The translations under genes and the position numbers were made by a program. A model generated the notes under the pieces. It was given only the letters and a program-made list of their open reading frames with translations. It ran no database searches and had not been told where the DNA came from. Shown piece by piece: positions 34,127 to 44,346 of a DNA stretch of 64,000 nucleotides. The stretch covers positions 17,583 to 81,582 of the forward strand of contig NZ_QBKR01000018.1 of assembly GCF_003054245.1 (NCBI RefSeq), given 5' to 3'. The stretch's first letter is position 1; the number at the start of each line of letters is the position of its first letter. The stretch is from Melghirimyces profundicolus (lineage in GTDB: Bacteria; Bacillota; Bacilli; Thermoactinomycetales; DSM-45169).

Positions 34127-34540
34127 TCAATCGTCCAGTTCGGCAAACACGATCTCGCCGGTGCGGGCGTTGATTTCCAGTTTGGCTTTCTTATCGTTCT
34201 CCAGCCGTATCTCCACCTTGAATACCGATTTTTTTCCCTGTTCCTCCAGTTCGATTTTTTGGATGGTGCCACCGGCTTGTTCCCGGGCGATGCGGGCGGC
34301 CGCTTCCGCGGTGATTTGCCCGTCTTCTCCCCGCAGAGGCGGAGCTTGTGTGTCAGAGGGGCCCGTGTCTTCACCGGTCTCCTTCGTTTTATTTCCCTCA
34401 TCGGGGTTGGGAGAGGCTGTTGCCTCCTTTCCCCCGTCCTTTTCCTGCATGTACTGGTACACTCCCAACGCCACCCCTGCGGAGGCACCGACCGTGACAG
34501 CGGTGAGGGCGATGATCAAAAAAAATTTTGTCGCGTTCAT
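34127..34540 (-). CDS. PepSY domain membrane-anchored protein
   Basis: 137 residues: an N-terminal hydrophobic signal-anchor (FFLIIALTAVTVGASAGVALG), a low-complexity acidic/Pro linker (about 35-70), and a C-terminal PepSY domain (ITAEAAARIAREQAGG, then a strand pair ending ARTGEIVFAE). PepSY domains occur in inhibitors of secreted peptidases and in cell-surface sensors; the role here is unknown. The ATG at 34540 has AAGGAGG just upstream (34541-34552, minus strand). It is one of only four minus-strand genes. Confidence 0.85.
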   Translation of the reverse strand: MNATKFFLIIALTAVTVGASAGVALGVYQYMQEKDGGKEATASPNPDEGNKTKETGEDTGPSDTQAPPLRGEDGQITAEAAARIAREQAGGTIQKIELEEQGKKSVFKVEIRLENDKKAKLEINARTGEIVFAELDD

Positions 34541-34617
34541 AGGGGTCCTCCTTTTCTTCCTCAGGATACGATTTCTCCTGATCGGAATCAATCTCTTTTG
34601 GACTCCTCCGAAGGTTT

Positions 34618-34644
34618 AAAAAAGCGCCGGAATTCGCCCCGGCG
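34618..34644 (-). terminator. Terminator-like hairpin in the PepSY gene leader
   Basis: On the minus strand a 6-bp GC stem (34639-34644 with 34625-34630) is followed by a T run (34623-34618). It lies about 80 bases upstream of the PepSY gene with no other minus-strand gene before it, so it may be an attenuator. Confidence 0.5.
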
Positions 34645-34775
34645 GTTTGCATTGCAGGAAATGATCTCTTTTATTTCCATTTTATCATTCGCTGCTCAAA
34701 AAAGGCAGACTGTTTTGAAGAGAGACCTTCTGATAGGATAAACCCGGCCAACCAGGCCGTTGGGGAGGAGAGAGG

Positions 34776-35147
34776 GTGCGGCTGTTCCGTTTTGACCGGG
34801 AAAAGGGGAAAATCATCCGCAAGTTCCAGAGTCACGGGGTCCGGATCACACCGGTCCTCCGCAGGGACGGATTCACCCAGATCGGTTGCCTGCACCTGGA
34901 TCCGGGATCGGTGCTGGGCTGTCACCCGGCGGCGGGACCCCAGCTGTTCCTCGTCGTCGGAGGAGAGGGGTGGGTCCGGACCGAAGCCGACGGCAAGGTG
35001 CCCATCCGGGCCGGCCAAGCCGCCTTCTGGGAGGAAGGAGAAGACCATGAATCCGGCACCGATGCCGGCATGACCGTCATCATTGTGGAAGGGGGAAAGA
35101 TGCGGCCCGGGGAATGGATGGAGGAGGTGGGACGGAAATCAACATGA
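34776..35147 (+). CDS. Small cupin-domain protein
   Basis: 123-residue single-domain cupin. The first motif is around GSVLGCHPAAGPQLFLVVGGEGWVR, and the second around GQAAFWEEGEDHESG. A metal site of His/Glu residues is possible (His in GCHP and in EDHES), but the full cupin ligand set is not conserved, so an enzyme function is not claimed; sugar or ligand binding are alternatives. The GTG start follows GGGAGGAGAGAGG. It is divergent from the PepSY gene and 160 bases before a terminator. Confidence 0.75.
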   Translation: MRLFRFDREKGKIIRKFQSHGVRITPVLRRDGFTQIGCLHLDPGSVLGCHPAAGPQLFLVVGGEGWVRTEADGKVPIRAGQAAFWEEGEDHESGTDAGMTVIIVEGGKMRPGEWMEEVGRKST

Positions 35148-35158
35148 TAAAGCTAAAA

Positions 35159-35235
35159 GCGTTGTGATTTAAGTTCGCTGCGAGAAAAGGGGAAGCGTTT
35201 ACCCGGACCATGAAGCCTGGATGAATCTATAAAAA
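35159..35235 (+). other. Conserved motif shared with the kbaA leader (copy A)
   Basis: Two blocks match the region upstream of kbaA: GCGTTGTGAT with TTA (35159-35171), and GGGGA followed by GCGTTTACCCG and ACCA (35189-35210). The copy at 58692-58740 shows the same blocks in the same order. The 3' partner strand seen in the other copy is missing here. Nothing else is recognised in the 357-base gap before rpsJ except the terminator and promoter listed next. Confidence 0.55.
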
Positions 35236-35301
35236 TATGTTGTTCCTGGAGAAATCCTTGGTTAGAATGGCAGTCAGGCCGGTATAGATGGGAAGGGAGA
35301 A

Positions 35302-35342
35302 GGGACCGGACCTTGAAAAAACAAGGGGCAGGTCCCGCTTTT
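35302..35342 (+). terminator. Intrinsic terminator before the rpsJ promoter
   Basis: A compound hairpin: outer 6-bp arms (35302-35307 with 35331-35336) and inner 5-bp arms (35311-35315 with 35322-35326), then GC and four T. It insulates the ribosomal supercluster from the cupin gene. Confidence 0.75.
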
Positions 35343-35344
35343 CC

Positions 35345-35373
35345 TTGCATTGGCCCGGTCATTTCCGTATAAT
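35345..35373 (+). promoter_or_regulatory. Promoter of the S10 operon
   Basis: TTGCAT (35345-35350), a 17-base spacer and a perfect TATAAT (35368-35373). It lies immediately after the terminator and about 130 bases before rpsJ, and is the main visible promoter for rpsJ onwards. Confidence 0.78.
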
Positions 35374-35375
35374 AG

Positions 35376-35813
<438 letters not shown>

Positions 35814-35848
35814 ATCAAAAGCAAACCAGCCGTCAGGAGGTGTGCGAC

Positions 35849-36478
35849 GTGAAAGGGATTCTCGGTAAAAAGCTGGGGATGACCCAGGTATTCACTGAAG
35901 ATGGTACCTCCATCCCCGTAACGGTCATCGAGGCCGGTCCGTGCTCTGTGCTTCAGAAAAAAGAAGTGGAAACCGACGGCTATGAATCCGTGCAGCTCGG
36001 ATACGGTGACAAGAAAGAGCACCGGGCCAACCGTCCGGAGACGGGCCACGCCAAAAAAGCGGGAACCACTCCCAAGAAGTTCATCCGTGAGGTCCGCGGC
36101 ATGAACCCGGCCGAGTATGAACTGGGGCAAGTTTTGAAAGCGGACCTGTTCAGTGAAGGGGAAAAGGTGGATGTCACCGCCACGTCGAAAGGGAAAGGTT
36201 TTGCCGGCGCGATCAAACGGCATAACCAAGCCCGCGGTCCGATGAGCCACGGTTCCCGCTACCATCGCGGACCCGGTTCCTTGGGTGCCATCGACCCGAT
36301 GCGCGTGTTCAAGGGCCAGACCCTCCCGGGACGCATGGGCGGCGAAAAAGTGACGGTTCAGAACCTGGAAATCGTCAAAGTGGATCCTGAGAAGAACCTG
36401 ATCTTGATCAAAGGTTCCATCCCGGGTCCGAAAAACAGCTATGTTGTCATCAAATCCGCGGTGAAAGCCGCGCAATAA
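35849..36478 (+). CDS. rplC: 50S ribosomal protein L3
   Basis: Early-assembly protein whose long loop reaches the peptidyl transferase centre. 209 residues starting [15 protein letters not shown]; the loop [14 protein letters not shown] is intact. GTG 35849 has AGGAGG (35835-35840) upstream, 35 bases after rpsJ. Confidence 0.97.
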   Translation: MKGILGKKLGMTQVFTEDGTSIPVTVIEAGPCSVLQKKEVETDGYESVQLGYGDKKEHRANRPETGHAKKAGTTPKKFIREVRGMNPAEYELGQVLKADLFSEGEKVDVTATSKGKGFAGAIKRHNQARGPMSHGSRYHRGPGSLGAIDPMRVFKGQTLPGRMGGEKVTVQNLEIVKVDPEKNLILIKGSIPGPKNSYVVIKSAVKAAQ

Positions 36479-36503
36479 CTGTTGACGGGAAGGAGGAGAC
36501 GAC

Positions 36504-37130
36504 ATGCCGAAAGTGAACGTACTGGACCAAAACGGCAGCCCGGTGGGCGAGTTGGAATTATCCGATTCCGTATTCGGAATTGAACCCAACGAAACGGTTC
36601 TGCATGACGCGGTCGTGATGCAACAGGCATCGCTTCGCCGCGGGACCCATGCCGTGAAGAACCGTGCTGCCGTCCGGGGCGGTGGACGGAAGCCCTGGAA
36701 ACAAAAAGGGACGGGTCGTGCCCGCCACGGAAGCATCCGTTCCCCGATCTGGGTTGGTGGCGGTGTGGCGTTCGGTCCCACGCCCCGCAGCTATGCCTAC
36801 AAATTGCCGAAAAAAGTGCGCCGCCTGGCGATGCGCTCCGCGCTCAGTGCCAAAGTGAAAGCCAACGAACTGATCGTGCTCGACAAACTGACTCTGGACC
36901 AGCCGAAAACCAAAGAAATGGTGAGGGTTCTTTCCAACCTGAACGCCGATCGGAAAGCGCTGGTCGTTGGTGGCGAGTTCGACGAAAATGTGGCTCTTTC
37001 CGCGCGGAACATCCCCGGTGTGAAATTTATCGATGCCCAGGGTCTGAATGTCCTGGACGTGCTGAACCATGATAAATTGATCATCACCCGGGATGCGGTG
37101 TCTCGCGTAGAGGAGGTGCTCGGGAAATGA
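36504..37130 (+). CDS. rplD: 50S ribosomal protein L4
   Basis: Lines the nascent-peptide exit tunnel. 208 residues; the tunnel loop [21 protein letters not shown] is complete with the usual macrolide-sensitive Lys. The stop overlaps the rplW start by 4 bases (ATGA), so the two are coupled. Unlike in E. coli, L4 autoregulation of this operon is not established in Bacilli. Confidence 0.97.
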   Translation: MPKVNVLDQNGSPVGELELSDSVFGIEPNETVLHDAVVMQQASLRRGTHAVKNRAAVRGGGRKPWKQKGTGRARHGSIRSPIWVGGGVAFGPTPRSYAYKLPKKVRRLAMRSALSAKVKANELIVLDKLTLDQPKTKEMVRVLSNLNADRKALVVGGEFDENVALSARNIPGVKFIDAQGLNVLDVLNHDKLIITRDAVSRVEEVLGK

Positions 37131-37414
37131 AAGACCCCCGCGATATCATCCGGCGCCCGGTGGTGACGGAGAAATCCACCGACCTCATGGAAGAGAACAA
37201 GTACGTCTTTGAAGTGGACTTGAAGGCCAACAAGACGGAGATCAAAAATGCCGTTGAAAAAATCTTCGGCGTCAAAGTGGCCCAGGTCAACACCATGCGG
37301 GTCAAAGGGAAACCGAAGCGTTTCGGCCGTTACGCGGGCCGTACTTCGGATCGCAAAAAGGCCATTGTCAAACTGACGGACGACAGCAAGAGCATCGAAC
37401 TCTTTGAAGCCTGA
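37127..37414 (+). CDS. rplW: 50S ribosomal protein L23
   Basis: Tunnel-exit protein and docking site for trigger factor and SRP. 95 residues with [17 protein letters not shown] and the [20 protein letters not shown] core. Starts inside the end of rplD. Confidence 0.97.
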   Translation: MKDPRDIIRRPVVTEKSTDLMEENKYVFEVDLKANKTEIKNAVEKIFGVKVAQVNTMRVKGKPKRFGRYAGRTSDRKKAIVKLTDDSKSIELFEA

Positions 37415-37444
37415 TAACCCAACGGAAAAGGAGGGAATCAAACC

Positions 37445-38281
37445 ATGGGTATCAAACACTTTAAACCGACCTCCCCCGGCCGCCGGCAAATGACGGTCTC
37501 CACTTTCGACGAAATCACCACCGACAAGCCGGAGAAATCCCTGACCACCAACTTGGTCAAAAAAGCGGGAAGGAACAACCAGGGCCGGATCACCACCCGG
37601 CATCAGGGCGGGGGTCATAAGCGTAAATACCGGATCATTGATTTCAAGCGGAACAAAGACGGCGTTCCCGGCAAAGTTGCCACGGTGGAATACGATCCGA
37701 ACCGCTCCGCCAATATCGCCCTGATCCATTATGCGGACGGGGAGAAGCGCTATATCCTGCACCCCAAAGGCCTGAAGGTGGGCGACACGATCCAGTCCGG
37801 ACCCGATGCCGACATCAAGGTGGGGAACGCACTGCCGCTGGCTCAGATCCCCGTGGGCACCGTGATTCACAATATCGAATTGAAACCGGGTGCCGGCGGG
37901 CAAATGGTCCGTTCCGCGGGCACTCAGGCACAACTCCTGGGTAAAGAAGGGAAGTATGCGATCATCCGTCTTGCCTCCGGGGAAACCCGCATGGTGCATC
38001 GTGAGTGCCGCGCCACCATCGGTCAGGTTGGCAATCTGGACCATGAGCTGATCAACATCGGGAAAGCCGGTCGGTCCCGTTGGAAAGGGAAGCGGCCGAC
38101 GGTCCGCGGTTCCGTCATGAACCCGGCTGACCACCCCCACGGCGGCGGTGAAGGCCGTGCCCCGATCGGACGCGTTTCCCCGGTTACGCCTTGGGGCAAA
38201 CCGACCATCGGATACAAGACCCGGAAGAAAAACAAACCGTCGGATAAGTACATTGTGCGCCGTCGTCGCAACAAGAAGTGA
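37445..38281 (+). CDS. rplB: 50S ribosomal protein L2
   Basis: Highly conserved 23S-binding protein needed for subunit joining and peptidyl transfer. 278 residues, with the C-terminal [18 protein letters not shown] holding the conserved His. ATG 37445 follows AAGGAGGG. Confidence 0.98.
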   Translation: MGIKHFKPTSPGRRQMTVSTFDEITTDKPEKSLTTNLVKKAGRNNQGRITTRHQGGGHKRKYRIIDFKRNKDGVPGKVATVEYDPNRSANIALIHYADGEKRYILHPKGLKVGDTIQSGPDADIKVGNALPLAQIPVGTVIHNIELKPGAGGQMVRSAGTQAQLLGKEGKYAIIRLASGETRMVHRECRATIGQVGNLDHELINIGKAGRSRWKGKRPTVRGSVMNPADHPHGGGEGRAPIGRVSPVTPWGKPTIGYKTRKKNKPSDKYIVRRRRNKK

Positions 38282-38323
38282 CGGACCCGATACAAGGCCA
38301 TTGACCGAAAGGGGGTTTGATGC

Positions 38324-38605
38324 ATGGGTCGCAGCCTGAAAAAAGGACCTTTCGCAGACGACCATCTGATGAAAAAGGTACGGGAACTGAACGAGAAGAA
38401 CAGCAAGAAGGTCATTAAAACGTGGTCTCGCCGTTCTACGATTTTCCCCGAATTCGTGGGTCATACCATTGCGGTTCACGACGGCCGCAAGCATGTCCCG
38501 GTCTATATCACCGAAGACATGGTGGGCCACAAACTGGGCGAATTCGTGACCACCCGGACCTTCAGAGGGCATGCCGGTGACGACAAGAAGACCCGGAAAC
38601 GGTAA
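38324..38605 (+). CDS. rpsS: 30S ribosomal protein S19
   Basis: 30S head protein next to S13. 93 residues from GRSLKKGPF to [20 protein letters not shown] site precedes the ATG. Confidence 0.97.
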   Translation: MGRSLKKGPFADDHLMKKVRELNEKNSKKVIKTWSRRSTIFPEFVGHTIAVHDGRKHVPVYITEDMVGHKLGEFVTTRTFRGHAGDDKKTRKR

Positions 38606-38648
38606 ACGGACGGATTTCTGACAGGTCAGCCAGAGAGGAGGTCAGGTG

Positions 38649-38996
38649 ATGGAAGCGACGAAACCCAAAGCCAAAGCTGTAGCGCGCTATGTCCGAATCG
38701 CGCCCCGCAAGGCGCGTCTGGTCATCGATCTGATCCGCGGCAAATCCGTGGAGGAAGCGCTGGCCATCCTGCGGTTCACCCCCCGGGCCGCGTCGCCGAT
38801 TATCGAGAAAGTGCTCCGTTCGGCGGTGGCCAATGCGGAACACAATTATGATATGGATCCGCAAAACCTGGTGGTGGAAAAGGCGACGGTGGACGAAGGG
38901 CCGACGATGAAACGGTTCCGCCCCCGCGCCATGGGGCGCGCCAGCCGCATCAACAAGCGCACCAGCCATATTACGGTGGTTGTATCTGAAAAATAA
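38649..38996 (+). CDS. rplV: 50S ribosomal protein L22
   Basis: Exit-tunnel protein with a long beta-hairpin ([22 protein letters not shown]). ATG 38649 is preferred over GTG 38646, since AGGAGG (38636-38641) is then 7 bases away. 115 residues. Confidence 0.96.
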   Translation: MEATKPKAKAVARYVRIAPRKARLVIDLIRGKSVEEALAILRFTPRAASPIIEKVLRSAVANAEHNYDMDPQNLVVEKATVDEGPTMKRFRPRAMGRASRINKRTSHITVVVSEK

Positions 38997-39009
38997 GGAG
39001 GGATAGAGT

Positions 39010-39669
39010 TTGGGTCAAAAAGTGAACCCGGTAGGGCTCAGGGTCGGCGTCATCCGTGACTGGGAGTCCAAATGGTACGGCGGCAAGGATTATGCCGACA
39101 TGCTGCACGAAGACATCGAGATCCGTGAATTTCTGGCCAAGCGCCTGAAAGACGCGGCCGTCTCCAGCGTGGAAATCGAGCGGGCGGCCAACCGCGTCAA
39201 CTTGACCATCAACACCGCCAAGCCGGGGATGGTGATCGGCAAAGGCGGATCCGAAGTGGAAGCCCTGCGCAAGGAATTGACCAAACTGACCGGAAAGAAA
39301 GTGCACATCAATATCAACGAAATCAAAACTCCTGAACTGGATGCCCGTCTGGTGGCGGAGAACATCGCGCAACAACTGGAGCGTCGGGTTTCTTTCCGCC
39401 GCGCGATGAAACAGACCATTCAGCGGACGCTGCGCGCCGGCGCCAAAGGGGTTCGGACGCAGGTGAGCGGCCGTTTGGGCGGTGCCGACATCGCCCGGAC
39501 CGAAGGCTACAACGAAGGCACGGTCCCGCTGCACACCCTGCGTGCAGACATTGATTACGGTGTCGCGGAAGCCCACACGACCTACGGACGGATTGGAGTG
39601 AAAGTGTGGATTTACCGCGGTGAGGTGCTCCCCTCCAAGAAAAAGGGAGACGCGGAAGGAGGTAAGTGA
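39010..39669 (+). CDS. rpsC: 30S ribosomal protein S3
   Basis: mRNA-entry-channel protein with an N-terminal KH domain ([15 protein letters not shown]) and a C-terminal domain with RGEVLP. 219 residues, TTG start at 39010 after AAGGAGGG. Two bases separate it from rplP. Confidence 0.97.
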   Translation: MGQKVNPVGLRVGVIRDWESKWYGGKDYADMLHEDIEIREFLAKRLKDAAVSSVEIERAANRVNLTINTAKPGMVIGKGGSEVEALRKELTKLTGKKVHININEIKTPELDARLVAENIAQQLERRVSFRRAMKQTIQRTLRAGAKGVRTQVSGRLGGADIARTEGYNEGTVPLHTLRADIDYGVAEAHTTYGRIGVKVWIYRGEVLPSKKKGDAEGGK

Positions 39670-39671
39670 CG

Positions 39672-40103
39672 ATGTTAATGCCGAAACGCACGAAGTTTCG
39701 TAAAGAACATCGCGGTCGGATGAAAGGCCGGGCCAAGGGCGGAACGGAAGTGACCTTCGGCGAATACGGTCTGCAGGCGTTGGAACCTTCCTGGATCACC
39801 AACCGGCAGATCGAAGCGGCCCGGATCGCGATGACCCGTTATATCAAGCGTGGCGGTAAAGTATGGATCAAGATTTTTCCGGACAAACCGATCACCCAGA
39901 AGCCTTTGGAGGTGCGGATGGGTAGTGGGAAAGGGTCTCCCGAAAAGTGGGTGGCCGTCGTGAAGCCCGGAAAGATCATGTTTGAACTGGCGGGTGTCCC
40001 GGAACACGTGGCCCGCGAAGCCATGCGCCTGGCTGCCATGAAACTTCCGATCAAGACCAAATTCGTAATTCGAGATGAAGCGGGTGGTACGAATGAAAGC
40101 TAA
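39672..40103 (+). CDS. rplP: 50S ribosomal protein L16
   Basis: Sits near the A site and helps position tRNA. 143 residues starting [19 protein letters not shown] 39672 is 9 bases after AGGAGG (39657-39662); ATG 39678 and GTG 39666 are less well placed. Overlaps rpmC by 11 bases. Confidence 0.96.
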   Translation: MLMPKRTKFRKEHRGRMKGRAKGGTEVTFGEYGLQALEPSWITNRQIEAARIAMTRYIKRGGKVWIKIFPDKPITQKPLEVRMGSGKGSPEKWVAVVKPGKIMFELAGVPEHVAREAMRLAAMKLPIKTKFVIRDEAGGTNES

Positions 40104-40305
40104 AGAGCTGGTTGAAATGACCACCGCCGAGATCGAACAGAAGCTGGCTTCGCTGAAGGAAGAGCTGTTCAACCTCCGGTTCCAAGCCGCGACCGGGCAG
40201 TTGGACAATCCCGCCCGGATCCGGCAGGTTCGCAAAGACATCGCCCGCTGCAAGACAGTGATGCGCGAGCGCGAACTCGGAATCGAAAGGAGGAAAAAGG
40301 CATGA
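40093..40305 (+). CDS. rpmC: 50S ribosomal protein L29
   Basis: Two-helix protein at the tunnel exit. 70 residues starting [18 protein letters not shown]; the C-terminal [14 protein letters not shown] is typical. ATG 40093 lies inside the end of rplP, and its stop overlaps rpsQ by 4 bases. Confidence 0.96.
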   Translation: MKAKELVEMTTAEIEQKLASLKEELFNLRFQAATGQLDNPARIRQVRKDIARCKTVMRERELGIERRKKA

Positions 40306-40568
40306 GCGAAGAACGCAACCGCCGCAAGGTTCGCACAGGCAGGGTCGTCAGCGACAAGATGGACAAAACGATCGTTGTCGCGGTGGAGACTTACAAAAAG
40401 GATCCCCTGTACGGCAAGCGTGTGAAATACAGCAAAAAATTCAAAGCCCACGATGAGGAAAACAAAGCCAAGAAAGGCGATGTAGTCCGGATCATGGAAA
40501 CCCGCCCGTTGTCCAAAGACAAACGGTGGCGCTTGGTCGAAATCGTGGAAGAAGCCGTGATCGTTTAA
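40302..40568 (+). CDS. rpsQ: 30S ribosomal protein S17
   Basis: OB-fold 16S-binding protein of early assembly. 88 residues with [17 protein letters not shown] and [13 protein letters not shown] overlaps the rpmC stop, with AAAGGAGG upstream. Confidence 0.97.
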   Translation: MSEERNRRKVRTGRVVSDKMDKTIVVAVETYKKDPLYGKRVKYSKKFKAHDEENKAKKGDVVRIMETRPLSKDKRWRLVEIVEEAVIV

Positions 40569-40600
40569 CCCAGTACTGACTGGCGGAAGGAGGGAAACCG

Positions 40601-40969
40601 ATGATTCAGCCGCAAACCCGTCTGCGCGCTGCGGATAACTCCGGCGCGAAAGAACTGATGTGCATCAAAGTCTTGGGCGGCTCCAAGCGCAAATCGGCCG
40701 GGATCGGCGATGTGATCGTGGCTACGGTGAAACAAGCTACACCCGGGGGCGTTGTCAAGAAGGGGGATGTGGTCAAGTGCGTGGTGGTTCGCACGAAGCG
40801 GAACACCCGCCGCAAGGACGGCTCCTACATCCGGTTTGACGAAAACGCCGCCGTGGTGATCCGGGATGACAAGAGCCCGCGGGGAACCCGTATTTTCGGC
40901 CCGGTTGCCCGGGAGCTCAGGGAACGCGACTTCATGAAAATCATTTCGCTGGCTCCGGAAGTACTCTGA
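40601..40969 (+). CDS. rplN: 50S ribosomal protein L14
   Basis: Interface protein that contacts L19 and bridges to 16S rRNA. 122 residues, [36 protein letters not shown] precedes the ATG. Confidence 0.98.
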   Translation: MIQPQTRLRAADNSGAKELMCIKVLGGSKRKSAGIGDVIVATVKQATPGGVVKKGDVVKCVVVRTKRNTRRKDGSYIRFDENAAVVIRDDKSPRGTRIFGPVARELRERDFMKIISLAPEVL

Positions 40970-41017
40970 TCCCCGGCTGATGACTTGCGTAAATGACCGG
41001 TTGAAGGAGGTGCCAAC

Positions 41018-41392
41018 ATGGCCAAACGTCCGAACAAGCTGCACGTGAAAAAAGGTGACACCGTGATCGTCATGCGGGGAAAGGACGCTCCCACCCGTGA
41101 CAAAAACGGCAAGATGGTTTACACCAAGGGGCGCGTTCTGAAGGTGTTCCCGGAGGAGCAGCGTGCACTGGTGGAAGGCGTCAACATGGTGAAAAAGCAC
41201 ACCCGTCCCTCTCAGGACAACCCGCAGGGGGGGATCGTCGAACAGGAGGCCCCCATCCACATCTCCAACCTGATGTTGGAGGATCCGAAGACCAAAGAAC
41301 CCACACGGGTGGGTTACAAATTCACGGAAGGCAAAGGCGGCAAAAAGCAGAAAGTCCGCTACGCAAAAAAATCCGGAGAAGTGATCGACTGA
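41018..41392 (+). CDS. rplX: 50S ribosomal protein L24, extended form
   Basis: Assembly-initiator protein of the 50S subunit with a KOW motif. 124 residues against 103 in B. subtilis: extra MAKRPNK at the N terminus and an insertion of about ten residues inside the KOW loop ([21 protein letters not shown] where B. subtilis reads GKDKGKQGTIL). The rest ([27 protein letters not shown]) is normal. ATG 41018 follows AAGGAGGTG. Confidence 0.95.
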   Translation: MAKRPNKLHVKKGDTVIVMRGKDAPTRDKNGKMVYTKGRVLKVFPEEQRALVEGVNMVKKHTRPSQDNPQGGIVEQEAPIHISNLMLEDPKTKEPTRVGYKFTEGKGGKKQKVRYAKKSGEVID

Positions 41393-41419
41393 TCTTGAGC
41401 GGAAAGGAGGATGGAAACG

Positions 41420-41965
41420 ATGGCAGTACCTCGCCTGAAAGAACGGTACCAAAAGGAAATCGGTCCGGCCCTGATGAAGAAGTTCGAATACAAGTCGCCC
41501 ATGCAGGTGCCGAAAATCGAAAAGGTCGTCATCAACATGGGAGTCGGTGAAGCGGTTCAAAACCCGAAAGCCCTGGATGCCGCAGTGGAAGATCTGACCC
41601 GGATCTCCGGCCAAAAACCGGTGGTCACACGGGCCAAAAAATCCATTGCCGGTTTCAAACTCCGGGAAGGGATGCCCATCGGGGCCAAAGTCACCCTCCG
41701 CGGACAGCGGATGTATGATTTCCTCGACAAACTGATCAATGTGGCCCTGCCCCGTGTCCGGGACTTCCGCGGCGTTTCCCCGAAAGCCTTCGACGGACGG
41801 GGGAACTACACTTTGGGGCTGAAGGAACAGCTCGTCTTTCCCGAAATCGAGTATGACAAAGTGGATAAAGTGCGCGGAATGGACATCGTGATCGTCACCA
41901 CGGCCGATAACGATGAAGAAGCCCGTGAACTGCTGACCCAGATGGGAATGCCTTTCCGCAAATAA
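41420..41965 (+). CDS. rplE: 50S ribosomal protein L5
   Basis: 5S rRNA-binding protein of the central protuberance. 181 residues. ATG 41420 (AAGGAGG 9 bases upstream) is preferred to ATG 41411, which touches the site. [15 protein letters not shown] and [17 protein letters not shown] are conserved. Confidence 0.97.
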   Translation: MAVPRLKERYQKEIGPALMKKFEYKSPMQVPKIEKVVINMGVGEAVQNPKALDAAVEDLTRISGQKPVVTRAKKSIAGFKLREGMPIGAKVTLRGQRMYDFLDKLINVALPRVRDFRGVSPKAFDGRGNYTLGLKEQLVFPEIEYDKVDKVRGMDIVIVTTADNDEEARELLTQMGMPFRK

Positions 41966-42014
41966 AGGAACGGATCATGAGACACCGACAAACTGATGCA
42001 AAGGAGGGAATCCG

Positions 42015-42200
42015 TTGGCCAAAAAATCGATGATCGCAAAGGCGAAACGCAACCCGAAGTACCAGGTGCGATCTTACACCCGTTGCGAGCGTTGCGGGCG
42101 TCCGCACTCCGTGATCCGGAAGTTTCGTCTCTGTCGGATCTGTTTCCGCGAATTGGCTTATAAAGGGCAGATTCCCGGTGTGAAAAAAGCGAGCTGGTAA
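42015..42200 (+). CDS. rpsN: 30S ribosomal protein S14, zinc type
   Basis: 61-residue type Z S14 with four cysteines (CERC at 24-27, CRIC at 40-43) that bind zinc; it assembles into the 30S head. TTG start at 42015 after AAGGAGGG. The zinc-free paralogue, induced on zinc starvation in Bacillus, would be elsewhere. Confidence 0.97.
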   Translation: MAKKSMIAKAKRNPKYQVRSYTRCERCGRPHSVIRKFRLCRICFRELAYKGQIPGVKKASW

Positions 42201-42225
42201 TCGAAAGTGGAAGGAGGGATAGAGC

Positions 42226-42624
42226 ATGGTGATGACTGACCCGATTGCTGACATGCTGACCCGGATCCGTAACGCGAACCTGGTTCGCCACGAGAGCCTG
42301 GAGGTACCCGCATCCAAACTGAAGCGGGAGATTGCGGAAATCCTGAAGCGGGAAGGGTTCATTCGCGACGCTGAATATATTGAGGACGGCAAGCAGGGGA
42401 TTTTACGGATCTTCTTGAAATACGGCCCCAACAACGAACGGGTGATCACCGGGCTGAAACGGATCAGCAAGCCCGGTCTGCGCGTGTACGCCAAGAGCGA
42501 CGAAGTTCCGCGAGTGCTCCGCGGCCTCGGGATAGCCGTGTTGTCGACCTCCAAAGGGGTCATGACCGATAAAGAAGCCCGCCAAGCCAATGTCGGCGGC
42601 GAAGTTCTGGCGTACATCTGGTAA
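42226..42624 (+). CDS. rpsH: 30S ribosomal protein S8
   Basis: 16S central-domain protein; in E. coli the spc operon repressor. 132 residues with [15 protein letters not shown] and the C-terminal [21 protein letters not shown] 42226 is 8 bases after AAGGAGG; ATG 42232 is an alternative. Confidence 0.97.
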   Translation: MVMTDPIADMLTRIRNANLVRHESLEVPASKLKREIAEILKREGFIRDAEYIEDGKQGILRIFLKYGPNNERVITGLKRISKPGLRVYAKSDEVPRVLRGLGIAVLSTSKGVMTDKEARQANVGGEVLAYIW

Positions 42625-42653
42625 AAATTCGGATACGGATGGAGGTGAACCAA

Positions 42654-43190
42654 ATGTCCCGTGTCGGTCGTAAGCCGATCACCATCCCCAACGGGGTGGA
42701 AGTGAAACTGAACGGTACGGAAGTGAGCGTGAAAGGACCGAAGGGAACGCTGACCCGTACGCTGCACCCGGATATTAATGTCAAAGTGGAAGACAACCAA
42801 GTGATCGTGGAACGTCCGAGCGACCACCGCAAACACCGTGCGTTGCACGGCACGATCCGGAGCCTCTTGGCCAACATGATCGAAGGTGTCACCAACGGTT
42901 ACACCAAAACCCTGGAATTGAACGGGGTGGGCTATCGTGCCCAAAAGAAAGGCAACAAAGTGGTATTGAACGTGGGGTACTCCCATCCGGTGGAAGTGGA
43001 ACCTCTGCAAGGGGTCGAGCTGGAGGTACCCAGCCAAACCCAGGTGGTCGTGAAAGGGATTGACAAAGAACTTGTCGGCGCCCAGGCCGCCAACATCCGC
43101 TCGGTCCGGGAGCCCGAACCCTATAAAGGGAAAGGGATTAAATACGCTGATGAGCGTATCCGCCGCAAGGAAGGGAAGACCGGGAAGTAA
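42654..43190 (+). CDS. rplF: 50S ribosomal protein L6
   Basis: Located beside the sarcin-ricin loop and the L12 stalk base. 178 residues starting [15 protein letters not shown]; ends [24 protein letters not shown] 42654 follows GGAGGTG. Confidence 0.98.
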   Translation: MSRVGRKPITIPNGVEVKLNGTEVSVKGPKGTLTRTLHPDINVKVEDNQVIVERPSDHRKHRALHGTIRSLLANMIEGVTNGYTKTLELNGVGYRAQKKGNKVVLNVGYSHPVEVEPLQGVELEVPSQTQVVVKGIDKELVGAQAANIRSVREPEPYKGKGIKYADERIRRKEGKTGK

Positions 43191-43217
43191 CGCTGACCAG
43201 AAAGGAGTGAAAGCGGC

Positions 43218-43586
43218 ATGATCCAGAAGGCTGATCGGAACAAAAGCCGGAAACGGCGCCATTTCCGGGTGCGCAAGAAAATCATGGGCACCGCGGAGCG
43301 GCCCCGTCTGAACGTGTTCCGTTCCTCCAAAAACATTTATGCTCAAGTAATCGACGACATCAACGGCCACACCTTGGCTTCCGCCTCCACCCTGGATGCT
43401 GAACTGAAAGAGAGCGGCATCTATGGCGGCAACGTGGAAGCGGCCCGCAAAGTGGGTGAGCTGATCGCCAAACGGGCGAGTGAAAAAGGCATCAAAAAAG
43501 TGGTCTTTGACCGGGGCGGTTACATCTACCACGGACGGGTCAAAGCCTTGGCGGAGGGTGCCCGCGAAGGAGGTCTCGACTTTTGA
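43218..43586 (+). CDS. rplR: 50S ribosomal protein L18
   Basis: Binds 5S rRNA with L5. 122 residues, [20 protein letters not shown] and the end [20 protein letters not shown]. Ends 17 bases before rpsE; AAAGGAG precedes the ATG. Confidence 0.97.
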   Translation: MIQKADRNKSRKRRHFRVRKKIMGTAERPRLNVFRSSKNIYAQVIDDINGHTLASASTLDAELKESGIYGGNVEAARKVGELIAKRASEKGIKKVVFDRGGYIYHGRVKALAEGAREGGLDF

Positions 43587-43603
43587 GCAAAGGAGGTAGA
43601 ACG

Positions 43604-44101
43604 ATGAGGGGCGATCAGGCGAAAGACGAACTGCTCGAAAAAGTTGTCAGCATCAACCGTGTGGCCAAAGTGGTGAAAGGCGGTCGACGCTTCAGCTTCA
43701 GCGCGCTGGTGGTGGTCGGCGACGGTAAAGGCAAAGTGGGCGCCGGGATCGGCAAGGCGGCCGAGGTGCCGGAGGCCATCCGCAAAGGTATGGAAGTGGC
43801 CAAGAAAAACATGATCACGGTCCCGCTTTCGGGAACCACCATCCCCCACGAAATCATCGGCCGCTACGGTGCCGGACGCGTGCTGATGAAACCGGCCTCC
43901 AAAGGTACCGGTGTGATTGCCGGCGGTGCTGTCCGTGACGTGCTGACCGTGGCGGGTGTCGGCGACATCCTGACGAAGTCCACGGGTTCCAACAATCCGA
44001 TCAACATGGTCCGGGCCACCCTCAACGGGATCGAGAACATGAAGCGGCCGGAGGATGTGGCCAAGCTGCGCGGAAAATCGGTTGAAGAGTTACTGGGATA
44101 A
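43604..44101 (+). CDS. rpsE: 30S ribosomal protein S5
   Basis: mRNA-entry and fidelity protein, target of spectinomycin resistance in the [13 protein letters not shown] loop (wild-type here). 165 residues from ATG 43604 after AAGGAGGT; an in-frame upstream TTG at 43583 lacks a site. Confidence 0.97.
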   Translation: MRGDQAKDELLEKVVSINRVAKVVKGGRRFSFSALVVVGDGKGKVGAGIGKAAEVPEAIRKGMEVAKKNMITVPLSGTTIPHEIIGRYGAGRVLMKPASKGTGVIAGGAVRDVLTVAGVGDILTKSTGSNNPINMVRATLNGIENMKRPEDVAKLRGKSVEELLG

Positions 44102-44113
44102 GGAGGGATGATC

Positions 44114-44302
44114 ATGGCGAACAAACTGGCTATCACCCTCAAACGGAGTATGATCGGCCGTCCCGAATCCCAACGGGTCACCCTTCGAACCCTGGGGCTC
44201 AAAAAACGGGAACAGACCGTCATCCAAAATGACTCCCCGGCCATCCGCGGGATGATCAACAAGGTGAAGCACCTGGTCGACGTGAAAGAAGTACAAGAGT
44301 AA
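44114..44302 (+). CDS. rpmD: 50S ribosomal protein L30
   Basis: 62-residue ferredoxin-like-fold protein: [28 protein letters not shown] 44114 is 7 bases after AAGGAGG; the ATG at 44108 directly abuts it. Confidence 0.96.
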   Translation: MANKLAITLKRSMIGRPESQRVTLRTLGLKKREQTVIQNDSPAIRGMINKVKHLVDVKEVQE

Positions 44303-44346
44303 GGAACGCCTGATAACCACAAGAGACGACAGAGGAGGTGCGAAGG

